A program made the translations under genes and the position numbers. DNA of 64,000 nt from positions 121,878-185,877 of the forward strand of contig NZ_MLHL01000015.1 in NCBI RefSeq assembly GCF_002000545.1, written 5' to 3'. This DNA is from Rodentibacter trehalosifermentans (lineage in GTDB: Bacteria; Pseudomonadota; Gammaproteobacteria; Enterobacterales; Pasteurellaceae). Below, in pieces: positions 22,708 through 31,435 of this stretch (position 1 is its first letter; the number at the start of each line of letters is the position of its first letter). The notes under the pieces are model-generated. The model searched no databases. It had not been told where the DNA came from and saw nothing but the letters and a program-made list of their open reading frames with translations.

Positions 22708-23308
22708 ATCCGTTTAAATTATTTTGCGGATCGTAGTTTGGTGGTAATTCAGGCATCGCATTTTCTTCATCAAAGGGGTCGCTTGCAGGCTGATATCGAA
22801 ACTCTTGATGATCTTGCGTGTCTTTTTCCTTTCCTAATAATTTCGGCTGCAATTTCACAAAGCTACTTTTTGGCGAAAGCCAAATATCAATAAATGCCCG
22901 AGTGAATTTGGCATCAAATTCATGATTTAAAACCGTATCGTTAGCAATAAAATAACCTTTATTTTCTAATGCCACGAAATTTAAAAGATCATTGGGTGAA
23001 AAATCAGGGAAAATTTCCTGCATTTTTTTCAACCAAGCGGTTGTATCATCTGTGCTGAGTTGCTGGGCTTCCATTTCTTTGATGAGGGTGATGGCGAAGT
23101 TTTTGCCTTCAATGGGTTTTTCATATTTGATAGAAAACATCAATGGGTATTGGTTTGCTTGGTATGAACCGGTTTCAGAAAAAAGCCCAACACTATATAC
23201 ATGGAAAGGCCCCCAAGTATATTCAGCATGACCGACAGGCTGCCAATGGGCAGAAAGTGCGGTTGAAAATAAAGCTAAAATTGTGACGAAAAGCGATTTC
23301 ATTTTCAT
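22706..23308 (-). CDS. Exported chalcone-isomerase-like protein
   Basis: A 200-aa protein with a signal peptide ending near ALSA-HWQPVG (residues 1-20). The middle resembles the chalcone isomerase-like fold of bacterial exported proteins: VGHAEYTWGPFHVYSVGLFS, YEKPIEGKNFAITLIKEME, and LENKGYFIANDTVLNHEFDAKFTRAFIDIWL. The C-terminal 40 residues are acidic and proline-rich. Function is unknown. Two Met codons two residues apart (MKMKSL) are possible starts. A USS (23255-23263) lies in the signal-peptide region. Confidence 0.7.
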   Translation of the reverse strand: MKMKSLFVTILALFSTALSAHWQPVGHAEYTWGPFHVYSVGLFSETGSYQANQYPLMFSIKYEKPIEGKNFAITLIKEMEAQQLSTDDTTAWLKKMQEIFPDFSPNDLLNFVALENKGYFIANDTVLNHEFDAKFTRAFIDIWLSPKSSFVKLQPKLLGKEKDTQDHQEFRYQPASDPFDEENAMPELPPNYDPQNNLNG

Positions 23309-23361
23309 AGTCTTCTTTCACGGTTCGATTAGGTGCGGATTATAGCAAAAACGCCTGAAAC

Positions 23362-23394
23362 TAAAAATAAAAGGCGAGTGAATTACCCGCCTTT
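23362..23394 (-). terminator. Terminator of fumC
   Basis: On the minus strand AAAGGCGGG pairs with the complementary CTCGCCTTT (one mismatch) around TAATTCA, then TTTATTTTTAG. It follows the fumC stop by about 20 bases. Confidence 0.75.
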
Positions 23395-23416
23395 GACCGT
23401 TATTTTATGGGGAAGT

Positions 23417-24811
23417 TTATTTTAAACTGCCGACCATATCTTCAGGGCGTACCCATTTATCGAAATCTTCTGGGGAAACCAAGCCAAGATTAATGGCTTC
23501 TTCGCGTAAAGTGGTGCCGTTTTTATGGGCGGTTTTCGCAATTTTCGCCGCATTTTCATAACCGATATGGGTATTTAGTGCGGTGACCAACATCAATGAA
23601 TTTTCAAGCTGCTGTTTAATGCGTGGATAATTCGGTTCAATGCCGACAGCACAATGTTCATCAAAGGAGACGCAAGCATCACCTAATAATTGTGCCGATT
23701 GCAAGAAGTTGGCAATCATTACCGGGTTAAACACGTTTAATTGGAAATGACCTTGTGAGCCCACAAAGGCAATGGTGGTGTCGTTACCAAAGACTTGTGC
23801 ACAAACCATTGTCATGGCTTCACATTGGGTTGGGTTCACTTTACCCGGCATAATGGAAGAGCCCGGTTCATTTTCGGGGATTAAAATTTCACCGATACCG
23901 GAACGTGGGCCGGAGGCCAATAAACGAATGTCATTGGCAATTTTGAATAAACTCATGGCAAGTTGGCGTAATGCACCGTGAGTTTCCAGAATTGCATCGT
24001 GTGCGGCGAGCGCCTCAAATTTATTGTCTGCGGTGACAAATGGTAGACCGGTAAATTTGGCAATGTAGTCTGCTACTTTGACATCATAGCCTTTCGGCGT
24101 GTTTAATCCGGTTCCCACCGCCGTGCCGCCAAGGGCTAATTGGCTTAAATGAGGCAGGGTATTTTTTAATGCACGCAAGCCGAAATCTAATTGTGTGGCA
24201 TAGGCAGAAAACTCTTGCCCTAAAGTTAAGGGAGTGGCATCCATTAAATGGGTGCGACCAATTTTCACCACATCTTTGAACGCCTCAGATTTTGCTGCGA
24301 AAGTTTTTTGTAAACGTTCAACACAAGGGATGGTGTGTTCCACCACTTTTTTATAGGCGGCAATGTGCATTGCCGTTGGGAAAGTATCATTAGAAGATTG
24401 GGATTTATTCACATCATCGTTTGGGTGAATGACGGATTTTTCCCCTAATTTTCCGCCATTTAACACATGGGCACGATTGGCGATGACTTCATTTACATTC
24501 ATATTCGATTGTGTGCCTGAGCCGGTTTGCCAAATGACAAGCGGAAATTGATCATCTAGCTTGTTTGCCAAAATTTCATCGCAGGCTTGGGCGATCAAAT
24601 CTCTTTTTTCTGCGGTCAATACACCGAGATCATGGTTGGCAAAGGCAGCGGCTTTTTTCAAATAACCAAAGGCTTCGATAATTTCAGCCGGCATTGAGGC
24701 TTCAGGCCCAATTTTAAAGTTATTGCGTGAGCGTTCAGTCTGTGCAGCCCAATATTTATCGGCAGGAACCTGAACTTCACCCATGGTGTCTTTTTCAATG
24801 CGAAATGCCAT
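23417..24811 (-). CDS. fumC: Fumarate hydratase class II
   Basis: Iron-independent fumarase interconverting fumarate and malate, 464 aa. Motifs: [63 protein letters not shown] and the signature [16 protein letters not shown] with the catalytic Ser loop. The frame is open further upstream, but the ATG at 24811 gives the family start [20 protein letters not shown]-type site lies about 100 bp upstream. Confidence 0.97.
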   Translation of the reverse strand: MAFRIEKDTMGEVQVPADKYWAAQTERSRNNFKIGPEASMPAEIIEAFGYLKKAAAFANHDLGVLTAEKRDLIAQACDEILANKLDDQFPLVIWQTGSGTQSNMNVNEVIANRAHVLNGGKLGEKSVIHPNDDVNKSQSSNDTFPTAMHIAAYKKVVEHTIPCVERLQKTFAAKSEAFKDVVKIGRTHLMDATPLTLGQEFSAYATQLDFGLRALKNTLPHLSQLALGGTAVGTGLNTPKGYDVKVADYIAKFTGLPFVTADNKFEALAAHDAILETHGALRQLAMSLFKIANDIRLLASGPRSGIGEILIPENEPGSSIMPGKVNPTQCEAMTMVCAQVFGNDTTIAFVGSQGHFQLNVFNPVMIANFLQSAQLLGDACVSFDEHCAVGIEPNYPRIKQQLENSLMLVTALNTHIGYENAAKIAKTAHKNGTTLREEAINLGLVSPEDFDKWVRPEDMVGSLK

Positions 24812-24911
24812 TATGATACTCCTATTCAATAAGATGAAACTAAAAAAACGGCTCAATTTTAACACTTCAGAGGTATGAATGGAATGTAACAAAAAGACGA
24901 AAAATCACTTT

Positions 24912-24927
24912 TGTGATTTAGATCATA
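24912..24927. promoter_or_regulatory. CRP-type site between fumC and holC
   Basis: TGTGA-TTTAGA-TCATA matches 9 of 10 CRP half-site positions. It is about 100 bp before fumC and 118 bp before the divergent holC. An uptake sequence (24931-24939) adjoins it. The core GATTTAGATCAT also resembles FNR sites. Confidence 0.55.
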
Positions 24928-25044
24928 AAAAAGTGCGGTCGGTTTTAATTGCTGTTTTTTCATTGGCTTAAGGCATGATTTAACCATTTATTTTTTCCCT
25001 ATTTTTCGGTAGAATTTCCCAGTTTACAGCTGAGTAAAATTGAG

Positions 25045-25482
25045 ATGAAAATGGTAAAAAATGCGCAGTTTTACATTTTAACAGAGCAAACCCCGTTGAG
25101 TGTTGAACAGCTTGCGTGCAATTTGGCGGCTTCCGCTTGGCGATTAGGTAAACGGGTTCTGATTGCTTGTGAAACGGAGCAGCAAGCCTTAGATATTGAT
25201 GAGGCACTTTGGCAACGGGAAGTCGAAGAATTTGTCCCCCATAATTTATCGGGGGAAGCCACCCAATATCCCACGCCGATTGAAATTTCCTGGAAAGGAA
25301 AACGCAATGCACAGCAACGGGATCTGCTCATTAATTTGCAACAAACCGTGCCGGAATTTAGCCATAGTTTCACTCAATTGATTGATTTTGTACCGGTGGA
25401 AGAAACGCCAAAAGCACAAGCGCGGGAACGTTATAAACAACTGCGTATGCAAGGCTGGCAATTATCCACCGAAAATGCATAA
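25045..25482 (+). CDS. holC: DNA polymerase III chi subunit
   Basis: Clamp-loader subunit that links the replisome to single-strand binding protein. 145 aa as drawn. The family pattern is clear: FYILTEQTPLSVEQLACNLAASAW, GKRVLIACETEQQALDIDEALW, EFVPHNLSGE, and IDFVPVEE...ARERYKQLR. The Met at 25051 is an alternative start. In enterics holC is followed directly by valS; here about 2 kb of accessory genes lie between. Chi also partners YoaA, encoded at 47871. Confidence 0.95.
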   Translation: MKMVKNAQFYILTEQTPLSVEQLACNLAASAWRLGKRVLIACETEQQALDIDEALWQREVEEFVPHNLSGEATQYPTPIEISWKGKRNAQQRDLLINLQQTVPEFSHSFTQLIDFVPVEETPKAQARERYKQLRMQGWQLSTENA

Positions 25483-25510
25483 CTTTAAAATAAAACCTTA
25501 TGGAGTCAAT

Positions 25511-26041
25511 ATGAAATCGACAATGAAATTTGCTTTATCGCTTTTAATGGGCTGCAGTGTTTTAACCTTAACGGCTTGTGATAACCAAGAGGCAAAAACA
25601 CCTGAAAAAATGACCGCACTTTCCGAAAATAAGGCTGAGCCAATGCCGGAAAAAGTGATACTTCCTGAGCCGACAAAGGATGAAACGGTTTCCGCCGCCT
25701 CTCAAAACGAGGATGTGAAAACTGCCATTGAAAAGACAGAGAACAACAGTAAAGAGAACATAGAAAGTGCGGTTGAAAAATCAAATATTTCTCCAAATCT
25801 TAAGGAAAATGTCACAGCGGGAAAATCCGAACGTCCTTCGGCAAAAATGCGCAAAAAAACAGAAAATCGTTATTTAAAAGAGCAAAAAGCCTTATTGAAA
25901 GTGCTTGAATCCCAATACCAACAAATTCGTTGCACCGCCGAAGCCGCAACATTAGGCGAAAATAGTTTCTGCCGCCAAGAAGAACGCCGTTTGTTATCCG
26001 AAATTAAACGTGTGAAAGGTGAGATTCGGTTGAATCAATAA
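25511..26041 (+). CDS. Putative lipoprotein, charged and low-complexity
   Basis: A 176-aa protein with a lipoprotein signal (LSLLMGCSVLTLTAC, Cys at about 22), so it is probably anchored to a membrane. A Glu/Lys/Thr/Ser-rich linker (25-110) leads to a helical tail (KKTENRYLKEQKALLKVLES, CTAEAATLGENSFCRQEERR) with two Cys. TGGAG before 25511 supports this start over an upstream one. Two exact uptake sequences lie inside (25613, 25765), read as TAL and SAV. I do not recognise a function. The next small gene's ribosome site overlaps its stop. Confidence 0.72.
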   Translation: MKSTMKFALSLLMGCSVLTLTACDNQEAKTPEKMTALSENKAEPMPEKVILPEPTKDETVSAASQNEDVKTAIEKTENNSKENIESAVEKSNISPNLKENVTAGKSERPSAKMRKKTENRYLKEQKALLKVLESQYQQIRCTAEAATLGENSFCRQEERRLLSEIKRVKGEIRLNQ

Positions 26042-26053
26042 AGGAGTGGTGGA

Positions 26054-26224
26054 ATGACAAAGGAAGAAATTTTAGAAAAGCAGCGCCAGTTGCATATTGT
26101 TTTCAAAGCCTGGATGGAAGATAAGAAAAAGCGTGAAGTGCTAACATTTATGCGACCAAATGGCAATATTGTTGAACATTATCCAGACGGTACGGAAAAA
26201 ATAATCAAATATGCGACAAAATAA
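26054..26224 (+). CDS. Small basic protein, probable antitoxin partner of the zeta-like kinase
   Basis: A 56-aa frame with a good ribosome site (AAGGAG, 7 bases spacing) begins MTKEEILEKQRQLHIVF. A helical N-terminal half is followed by a short strand-forming part (VLTFMRPNGNIVEHYPDGT EKIIKY). Its last 14 bases overlap the start of the kinase gene. That arrangement, with the small gene first and the genes coupled, is typical of type II toxin-antitoxin pairs with COG4185/zeta kinases. The antitoxin role is inferred. Confidence 0.7.
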   Translation: MTKEEILEKQRQLHIVFKAWMEDKKKREVLTFMRPNGNIVEHYPDGTEKIIKYATK

Positions 26225-26810
26225 TTTGGCTATTTTTTACTGCGGTACAAATGGTTCGGGAAAAACAACATTGCGAGGGTTTAATAAAGATTCTGTGCAA
26301 ATTGTGATTGACTCTGATCATATTGCAATGGAAATTAATCCTGAAAATCCTCGTTTAGCGGATATTGAAGCCGGTAGGAAAGCGGTTGAATTATTTAGAT
26401 TTGCCATAAAAAATCAAATTTCTTTTTCAATGGAATCGACACTTTCGGGAAAATCCATTTTAAATCGAATGAAACAAGCTAAAGGAAAAGGCTTTTATGT
26501 TCGGTTAAATTATATTGGAGTCAATGATCCTGATATTAACGTAAAACGTGTAAAAGCAAGAGTACAAGAAGGCGGTCATTTTATTGATGAACAAACAATC
26601 CGCCATCGTTTTGAAATTAGTCGAAAAAACTTAATTACCGCACTTTCATTTTGTGATGAGGCGTTCATTTATGATAACTCTGCTGAAGCTCCCGAAGTTA
26701 TTTTTCATATTCAAAATCAGCAGATTACTCAAATTGCTGATGAGTTGGTGGGGTGGTGTAGAATGTTGTTAGATGAGCTTTTATTGTTAGGGGCTAAAAT
26801 TAGTAATTGA
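26211..26810 (+). CDS. Zeta-toxin-like P-loop kinase (COG4185 type)
   Basis: A 199-aa P-loop protein. Walker A is CGTNGSGKTTL (11-21). IDSDHIAMEINP (34-44) and SMESTLSGKS (73-82) match the substrate/catalytic Asp and Glu-Ser/Thr segments of zeta proteins. ARVQEGGHFIDEQTIRHRF (116-134) with paired Arg, NLITAL (140-145) and YDNS (154-157) complete the pattern. Zeta toxins phosphorylate UDP-N-acetylglucosamine and block wall synthesis; this one could use another substrate. Translated with the overlapping 56-aa gene. A USS at 26637-26645 suggests long residence in USS-bearing genomes. Confidence 0.8.
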   Translation: MRQNNLAIFYCGTNGSGKTTLRGFNKDSVQIVIDSDHIAMEINPENPRLADIEAGRKAVELFRFAIKNQISFSMESTLSGKSILNRMKQAKGKGFYVRLNYIGVNDPDINVKRVKARVQEGGHFIDEQTIRHRFEISRKNLITALSFCDEAFIYDNSAEAPEVIFHIQNQQITQIADELVGWCRMLLDELLLLGAKISN

Positions 26811-26874
26811 AAATATAGAGCAGTAAGGCAATTTACGATTATTATTAGAAAGCCAATAAAGGAATATATTTGAT

Positions 26875-27538
26875 ATGAAAACACCAAATAATAAAAATAA
26901 AACTTTAAAACAAAAAGTTGAAGAAAATGTAATTCTTTATATATTAGGATTTTGTGTTACAACGGCTATTATAGTTGGTTCTGCAACCTTTGCTTTTACG
27001 AAAGTTATAATTTCTGATAAGTAAGAATGATGCTTTAGAGCAAAAAATAAATTTATATGAAAAGAAAGAAGACGAATTAACCCATAATTTAAACTCTCTT
27101 AAGAAAGAATTTGATTTAAAAACTCAAGAAAACGATAGCTTAAAAAGTAAATTAACGCAATATGATGATATTGATAATAGAATAAATATTCTCTTAGAGC
27201 GATCTAAGAAATCAAGTGAGAAAATAACAAAATTAGAAAATGATTTGAAGATTAAAGAAAGAGAACTGGCAAATTTAAGTCAGATTAGAAAAGAAAATGA
27301 AGAAATCATCAAGAAGAATAATGATCTAGTAAATAGAAATCGTTATTTATCATCTGAACTTAACAAGCTTGCTAATATAAATAAAGAAATTAAAAAACTA
27401 GAAGTTAAAGAAGAAAAATATAGAGAATGCCACTCTTGGATATTGCCCAAACCAAAGGAGCTAGTTGAACAGTGTAAACATGATTTAAAATACGTTCAAG
27501 ACGAATTATCAAAGCTTAGACAAAAACTACCATATTAA
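26875..27538 (+). pseudogene. Membrane-anchored coiled-coil protein interrupted by a +1 frameshift
   Basis: The first frame (26875-27024, 49 aa) has a basic start, one membrane helix (VILYILGFCVTTAIIVGSAT) and ends ISDK-stop at 27022-27024. The +1 frame is open from 27023 to the stop at 27538 without an ATG and encodes about 171 residues of Glu/Lys/Asn/Leu-rich coiled coil. Dropping one T at 27022 joins them in frame as ISDKKNDALEQK, a roughly 220-aa anchored coiled coil. The cause may be mutation, programmed +1 shift or sequencing error. The DNA is very A+T-rich and has no uptake sequence, unlike its neighbours. Confidence 0.72.
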
Positions 27539-27559
27539 GTCCAATAAAAAGAGAAAACA

Positions 27560-30424
27560 ATGACACAAAACCTCCAAATGGCAGACCGTTTTAATCCGTC
27601 TGCGGTAGAACAAACCCTTTATCAACACTGGGAAGAGAAAGGGTATTTTAAACCGAGTGAAAATCCGAATGTGCCGAGTTATTGTATTGCCATTCCGCCG
27701 CCGAATGTGACGGGGAGTTTGCATATGGGGCATGCCTTCCAGCAAACCTTGATGGATACGCTGATTCGTTTTCATCGTATGGAAGGACATAACACCCTAT
27801 GGCAAGCGGGCACAGACCACGCAGGCATTGCAACGCAGATGGTGGTCGAGCGTAAAATTGCGGCGGAAGAGGGCAAAACCCGCCATGATTACGGGCGTGA
27901 AGCCTTTATCAACAAAATTTGGGATTGGAAAGCCTATTCAGGCGGTACGATTAGCCAACAAATGCGCCGTTTGGGGAACTCAATCGACTGGGATCGTGAG
28001 CGTTTCACCATGGACGAGGGTTTGTCCAATGCCGTAAAAGAAGTGTTTGTTCGATTACACGAAGAAGGCTTGATTTATCGTGGTAAACGCTTGGTAAATT
28101 GGGATCCTAAATTGCACACAGCGATTTCTGATCTTGAAGTGGAAAACAAAGAAAGCAAAGGATCACTTTGGCATTTCCGTTATCCACTCACCAATGGTGT
28201 AAAAACAGCGGATGGTAAAGATTATTTGGTGGTGGCGACCACCCGTCCTGAAACCATGTTGGGCGATACGGCGGTGGCAGTTCATCCGGAAGATGAACGT
28301 TACCAATCATTAATTGGTAAAACCGTGATGCTTCCACTCGCTAACCGTGAAATTCCGATTGTAGCAGATGAGTATGTGGATCGTGAATTTGGTACCGGTG
28401 TGGTAAAAATCACCCCTGCCCACGATTTTAACGACTATGAAGTGGGGAAACGTCATAATTTACCGTTGGTGAATGTGTTGACGCTCAATGCGGATATTCG
28501 TGATGAAGCGGAAGTCATTGGCTATAACAATAAACCTTTGGAAAATTACACCGCACTTATCCCTGAAGATTACCGTGGTTTAGAGCGTTTTGTAGCCCGT
28601 AAGAAAATCGTTGCGGATTTTGAGGCAATGGGGCTGTTGGAAGAAATTAAACCGCACGATCTCAAAGTGCCTTATGGCGACCGTGGCGGTGTGCCGATTG
28701 AGCCAATGCTGACAGATCAATGGTATGTGAGTGTTAAACCGCTAGCTGAAGTGGCAACGAAAGCGGTGGAAGACGGTGAAATCCAATTTGTACCGAAACA
28801 GTATGAAAACCTGTATTTCTCTTGGATGCGGGATATCCAAGACTGGTGTATTTCACGCCAACTTTGGTGGGGTCATCGTATTCCGGCATGGTATGACGCA
28901 GCGGGCAATATCTACGTTGCACGCAACGAGCAAGAGGTTCGCACAAAATACAACTTACCTGCGGATTTAGCCTTAAAACAAGATGAAGATGTATTGGATA
29001 CGTGGTTTTCCTCCGGTTTGTGGACATTCTCTACACTGGGTTGGCCGGAACAAACTAAAGAATTGAAAATGTTCCACCCGACGGATGTATTAATCACCGG
29101 ATTTGACATCATTTTCTTCTGGGTGGCGCGCATGATTATGTTCACCATGCACTTCATCAAAGATGAAAATGGCAAACCGCAAGTACCGTTCAAAACCGTT
29201 TACGTTACGGGCTTGATCCGTGATGAACAAGGGCAGAAAATGTCGAAATCGAAAGGTAATGTACTTGACCCGATTGATATGATTGACGGTATCAGCCTTG
29301 AAGATTTACTGGAAAAACGCACAGGCAATATGATGCAACCGCAATTAGCGGAAAAAATTGCCAAAGCCACCCGTAAAGAATTTGCCGAAGGCATTGCGGC
29401 ACATGGTACGGATGCGTTGCGTTTCACCCTTGCGGCGCTTGCCAGCAATGGTCGTGATATTAACTGGGATATGAAACGCCTTGAGGGTTATCGTAATTTC
29501 TGTAATAAACTGTGGAATGCCAGCCGTTTTGTATTAACCAATGAAAAATTGGATTTAAGCGAAGGGGAAATTGAGTTTTCCGTGGCGGATCGTTGGATTG
29601 AATCTTGTTTTAACCGCACCGTGGGTGATTTCCGTGAAGCATTAAGCCAGTATCGTTTTGATTTAGCCGCCAATGCGATTTACGAATTTACCTGGAACCA
29701 ATTCTGTGACTGGTATTTAGAATTAACCAAACCGGTATTTGCAAACGGTACGCCGGCACAAATTCGTGCGGCAAGCCAAACCCTGGTGCGTGTGTTAGAG
29801 CAATTATTGCGTTTAGCACACCCATTGATTCCGTTTATCACGGAAGAAATTTGGCAAAAAGTGAAAGGTTTTGTCGGCATTGAAGCGGATAGCATTATGT
29901 TGCAACCATTCCCAACGGTGGATGAAAATGCCTTTGATGATGAAGCCGAGCGTGAAATCGATTGGTTAAAAGAAGTGATTGTGGCAGTACGTAATATTCG
30001 GGCAGAATGTAATATCGCACCAAGTAAAGGATTAGATTTATTGTTCCGTAATATTGATGTGACAGAACAAAAAATTCTTGAAAAACAAACCGCACTTTTA
30101 TGCGCCATGGCGAAACTTGATGATTCACGGGTGTTGGCTGAAGGGGAAAATGCGCCGCTAGCCGTGGCAAAACTTGTAGGTAATACGGAACTTCTTGTGC
30201 CAATGGCAGGTTTTATCAACAAAGAAACCGAGCTTGCCCGTTTAACCAAAGAGATCGAAAAATATCAAAACGAAGTTAAACGCATTGAAAGCAAACTCGG
30301 CAACGAAGCCTTTGTTGCCAAAGCTCCGGAAGCGGTGATTGCCAAAGAACGTGAGAAAATGGCTGAATATCAGTCAGGATTAGAAAAAATCCGTGAGCAA
30401 TATAAAGCCATAGAAACGTTGTAA
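27560..30424 (+). CDS. valS: Valyl-tRNA synthetase
   Basis: Class I aminoacyl-tRNA synthetase, 954 aa. HIGH-type motif [16 protein letters not shown] near residue 42 and KMSKS in [14 protein letters not shown] near 555. The editing domain ([17 protein letters not shown]) lies between, and an anticodon-binding domain and C-terminal coiled-coil arm follow. Two uptake sequences are inside (28550, 30089). Accessory DNA lies on both sides. Confidence 0.98.
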   Translation: MTQNLQMADRFNPSAVEQTLYQHWEEKGYFKPSENPNVPSYCIAIPPPNVTGSLHMGHAFQQTLMDTLIRFHRMEGHNTLWQAGTDHAGIATQMVVERKIAAEEGKTRHDYGREAFINKIWDWKAYSGGTISQQMRRLGNSIDWDRERFTMDEGLSNAVKEVFVRLHEEGLIYRGKRLVNWDPKLHTAISDLEVENKESKGSLWHFRYPLTNGVKTADGKDYLVVATTRPETMLGDTAVAVHPEDERYQSLIGKTVMLPLANREIPIVADEYVDREFGTGVVKITPAHDFNDYEVGKRHNLPLVNVLTLNADIRDEAEVIGYNNKPLENYTALIPEDYRGLERFVARKKIVADFEAMGLLEEIKPHDLKVPYGDRGGVPIEPMLTDQWYVSVKPLAEVATKAVEDGEIQFVPKQYENLYFSWMRDIQDWCISRQLWWGHRIPAWYDAAGNIYVARNEQEVRTKYNLPADLALKQDEDVLDTWFSSGLWTFSTLGWPEQTKELKMFHPTDVLITGFDIIFFWVARMIMFTMHFIKDENGKPQVPFKTVYVTGLIRDEQGQKMSKSKGNVLDPIDMIDGISLEDLLEKRTGNMMQPQLAEKIAKATRKEFAEGIAAHGTDALRFTLAALASNGRDINWDMKRLEGYRNFCNKLWNASRFVLTNEKLDLSEGEIEFSVADRWIESCFNRTVGDFREALSQYRFDLAANAIYEFTWNQFCDWYLELTKPVFANGTPAQIRAASQTLVRVLEQLLRLAHPLIPFITEEIWQKVKGFVGIEADSIMLQPFPTVDENAFDDEAEREIDWLKEVIVAVRNIRAECNIAPSKGLDLLFRNIDVTEQKILEKQTALLCAMAKLDDSRVLAEGENAPLAVAKLVGNTELLVPMAGFINKETELARLTKEIEKYQNEVKRIESKLGNEAFVAKAPEAVIAKEREKMAEYQSGLEKIREQYKAIETL

Positions 30425-30438
30425 TTCGCATATTATAA

Positions 30439-30468
30439 AAAGCAGGCATTTTTGCCTGCTTTATTTTT
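30439..30468 (+). terminator. Terminator of valS
   Basis: AAAGCAGGCA and TGCCTGCTTT (10-bp perfect stem, TTTT loop) followed by ATTTTT. Confidence 0.9.
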
Positions 30469-30740
30469 AAGAAATCTATGAAAATAGTTGATGTAGCTTT
30501 TAAATGAAAAAAGATATTTTAATTACGGAAAAAATTTCAGAAAATCCTATTTTTCAGGTGGGGATTTCCAACTAGAAAATTAGAATAAAATAGTATGGTG
30601 GGTTTTATAAGTGAATAAAAAAAGAACTCAATATTTTATCTAAATAAATTTACCTTTTTAGAGGTTATTCATTCTTACCTAAACAATCTCAATTCGATTA
30701 ACTAACTTTTATTGTTATATTTTTTCTGATAGACTGAATT
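30469..30740. other. A+T-rich intergenic DNA after valS
   Basis: No convincing gene. A 23-codon frame at 30504-30575 (MKKDILITEKISENP...) lacks support and may be a gene fragment. No uptake sequence is present. It leads into the pentanucleotide array. Confidence 0.5.
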
Positions 30741-30790
30741 TATCATATCATATCATATCATATCATACCATATCATACCATATCATACCA
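30741..30790. repeat. Pentanucleotide tandem repeat, 5 x TATCA then alternating TACCA/TATCA
   Basis: Ten consecutive 5-base units: TATCA five times (30741-30765), then TACCA, TATCA, TACCA, TATCA, TACCA. The last six units also read as a 10-base repeat TATCATACCA three times. It ends 94 bases before the next gene and just upstream of the -35 position for a TATAAT at 30815-30820. Confidence 0.92.
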
Positions 30791-30814
30791 TATAAAAATA
30801 TGAGCCGGATAAAC

Positions 30815-30820
30815 TATAAT
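30815..30820 (+). promoter_or_regulatory. Candidate -10 element downstream of the repeat array
   Basis: A perfect TATAAT whose -35 position (about 30792-30797) abuts the repeat array. No good -35 hexamer is visible, so activity may depend on the A+T-rich array or an activator. Confidence 0.4.
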
Positions 30821-30883
30821 TAGTTATTAACTTATTTCAGAAGAAAAATTCTATTACAATGAAAATTATTGAGGATTTTACAA

Positions 30884-31285
30884 ATGATGAAATTAAAAAT
30901 TAATACAATTTTAACAAATCAAGAACTAATGGACATTTTCAAATGTGCGAATAGTGGTGGAATGCGTCGTTCACATAGAACCAATTCTTTAGTGATTATT
31001 TTTGATCACACTAAACATCTTTATGATGATTGCTGGAAAGATGGAATACTACATTACACAGGAATGGGGAAAAATGGAGATCAAAGTCTTGATTTTCAGC
31101 AAAATAAAACATTAGCTGCATCAAGAACAAATGGTGTTGAAGTCCATCTTTTTGAAGTATTTAAGCACAAAGAATACACTTATATGGGACAGGTCTATTT
31201 AGTGGGTGAACCTTATCAAGCAAAACAAAAAGGCGAAGATAAGCTTGACAGAAATGTTTGGGTTTTTCCATTGAAGAAAAAATAG
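30884..31285 (+). CDS. Stand-alone SRA/ScoMcrA-like domain protein (possible modified-DNA reader)
   Basis: A 133-aa protein with the pattern I recognise from N-terminal domains of McrA-type HNH endonucleases: FKCANSGGMRRS (19-30), LHYTGMGKNGDQSL (56-69), NKTLAASRTNGVEVHLFEVF (74-93), YTYMGQV (98-104) and VWVFPL (125-130). In those enzymes the domain reads modified DNA and an HNH nuclease follows. Here the protein ends after KKK and no HNH sequence lies downstream. GAGG nine bases before the ATG at 30884 sets the start. The gene is A+T-rich and has no uptake sequence. A lone reader or a restriction-gene remnant are both possible. Confidence 0.62.
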   Translation: MMKLKINTILTNQELMDIFKCANSGGMRRSHRTNSLVIIFDHTKHLYDDCWKDGILHYTGMGKNGDQSLDFQQNKTLAASRTNGVEVHLFEVFKHKEYTYMGQVYLVGEPYQAKQKGEDKLDRNVWVFPLKKK

Positions 31286-31390
31286 TTTTTAATGTTTGTC
31301 AGACTATAGTATAAAAGAGTAGTTAATATTAGAAACATAAACATATTTTTTATTTAGTATGTCATACTATAGCCTTATCAGAATAACTAG

Positions 31391-31417
31391 TTAGCCCATA
31401 GAAGAGCTAATTTTTTT
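31391..31417 (+). terminator. Candidate terminator after the SRA-like gene
   Basis: TTAGC and GCTAA form a short 5-bp stem around a 10-base loop, followed by seven T. Confidence 0.5.
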
Positions 31418-31435
31418 GAAGTAGATCATTCAAGG

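Noticed and set aside
30504..30575. 23-codon frame MKKDILITEKISENP...
   Set aside because: Too short, no ribosome site and no supporting context; at most a gene fragment.
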